Of a DNA stretch of 20,890 bases, positions 20,424 to 20,890 are shown one piece after another. The stretch spans positions 1 through 20,890 of IMG/VR virus record IMGVR_UViG_3300032309_000351. The stretch is one strand, 5' to 3'. This stretch comes from a virus. Both the position numbers and the translations under genes were made by a program. The first letter of the stretch is position 1; each line of letters starts with the position of its first letter. The notes below the pieces were generated by a model. That model was given only the letters and a program-made list of their open reading frames with translations. It searched no databases and had not been told where the DNA came from.

Positions 20424-20762
20424 ATGAATGACCCTAAATATAAATTTGGCGATACAGATCAACTTTACCATCGGGGGGGGGAATACTTTATCTCAACCGA
20501 CGAGCCTGTCATGGTGTTGCGCGGCAAAGATGTCACCAGTCTTGCGGCCGTTTGCGCGTATGTGCAGGCGTTGCTTGATATGTCTGAAAACGAAGTGGTC
20601 AACAGTCACCTTGATTCCAGCATGGAACGGCTCAAGACATTCTGGGAATACCAGACAACTAGCGGTGTTGCTGGCGTTGGCTGTTCGCAAAAGCATCACT
20701 CTGGTTCTGAGCAATACATCGCAAAAGCAGAAAAGCTGCTGCGCGATTTGAAATACATCTAA
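20424..20762 (+). CDS. Unknown phage protein of the replication operon (112 aa)
   Basis: 112 residues, starting 12 bases after the polymerase stop with a weak CGGAAA site. The N-terminal half suggests small beta strands (QLYHRGGEYFISTDEPVMVL) followed by an alpha helix (VTSLAAVCAYVQALLDM). The C-terminal part is helical (SEQYIAKAEKLLRDLKYI). One CSQKHH segment has Cys and two His, but no zinc-finger spacing is clear. A run of nine G (20473-20481) lies in codons 17-20 and could slip. A second frame (20428-20751) is also open but has implausible composition and is taken as a shadow. Function unknown. Confidence 0.72.
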   Translation: MNDPKYKFGDTDQLYHRGGEYFISTDEPVMVLRGKDVTSLAAVCAYVQALLDMSENEVVNSHLDSSMERLKTFWEYQTTSGVAGVGCSQKHHSGSEQYIAKAEKLLRDLKYI

Positions 20763-20793
20763 AAAAGAAGCCCCCGTGGATTAGACGGGGGCT
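20761..20793 (-). terminator. Hairpin with U-tract oriented for leftward transcription
   Basis: A perfect 9-base stem (20769-20777 with 20785-20793) with a 7-base loop. Read on the minus strand it is followed by TCTTTTTT (20768-20761), a classic intrinsic terminator. On the plus strand no T-run follows, so rightward transcripts from polA should mostly pass. Confidence 0.6.
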
Positions 20794-20818
20794 AACTCAA
20801 CTTCAAGGAGAGAACAAC

Positions 20819-20890
20819 ATGATCGAGTTTATAGCATCTTTGGCCCCAGAGGGCGAAACAGCCCTGATAGTCAGGCAAAAACCAAAATTA
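20819..20890 (+). CDS. Start of a probable primase/VapE-type gene, cut by window edge
   Basis: Only 24 codons are visible. The ATG at 20819 has a strong AAGGAGAG site 7 bases upstream, and the frame stays open to the edge: MIEFIASLAPEGETALIVRQ and so on. In the replication module formed by DUF2800 and PolA the next large gene usually encodes a VapE/VirE-like or primase-helicase protein. The EGETALIVRQKP start resembles N-termini I recall from phage primase-type proteins. This is weak evidence; the identity is inferred mainly from gene order. Confidence 0.55.
   Translation, partial: MIEFIASLAPEGETALIVRQKPKL

Noticed and set aside
20428-20751. Second open frame overlapping the 112-aa gene
   Set aside because: Cys/Ser/Trp-rich composition atypical of a phage protein and no ribosome site; the 20424 frame looks more natural.

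Overview
The window is a stretch of a tailed-phage genome, or of a prophage; no integrase or repressor is visible to settle which. The virion genes follow the gene order of Salmonella phage P22: coat protein, tail adaptor (gp4-like), DNA-stabilisation protein (gp10-like), a gene in the tail-needle slot, a gene in the gp14 slot, three ejection-protein genes (gp7/gp20/gp16 slots), then a tail fibre/spike with a head-binding N-terminus. This points to a short-tailed, podovirus-type particle. GC content appears moderately high and Shine-Dalgarno sites are of Gram-negative type. The combination of genes suggests a host in the Proteobacteria, probably Burkholderiales; that host call is inference only.

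Layout. (1) 1-10922, rightward: virion structure. The coat gene runs off the left edge and is followed by two small structural genes; each of these three genes ends in an intrinsic terminator built on a UUCG tetraloop. Then come a 65-aa gene and the adaptor-to-tail-fibre block, mostly joined by stop/start overlaps. (2) 10932-13519, rightward: a 90-aa virion-type gene, then a lysis block of small membrane proteins (one a 38-aa ORF), a three-segment holin and an M15 peptidase endolysin. (3) 16631 down to 13485, leftward: nine tightly packed or overlapping genes, starting with a VRR-NUC nuclease and a SNF2-type helicase, then six small genes and one 210-aa unknown gene. This operon converges on the endolysin gene and overlaps its 3' end. 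(4) 16632-16698: a short AT-rich divergent control region with an inverted repeat. (5) 16699 to the right edge, rightward: DNA replication (DUF2800 Cas4/RecB-like nuclease, a gene in the usual DUF2815 position, family A DNA polymerase with proofreading domain, a 112-aa unknown, and the first 24 codons of a probable primase/VapE-type protein).

How it works together. Regions 3 and 5 together make the DUF2800 / DUF2815-position / PolA / primase / VRR-NUC / SNF2 replication module known from many temperate phages of Gram-positive bacteria, here split into two divergent operons around one control region. Regions 1 and 2 are late genes for capsid, genome-ejection tail and lysis. No RNA gene, CRISPR array or insertion sequence was seen. 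No gap longer than about 70 bases is without a gene. The least explained parts are the small leftward genes (including an NrdR-like zinc ribbon with a TTG start, overlapped by a CPPC mini-protein), the membrane proteins before the holin, and the repeated terminator units behind the capsid gene.
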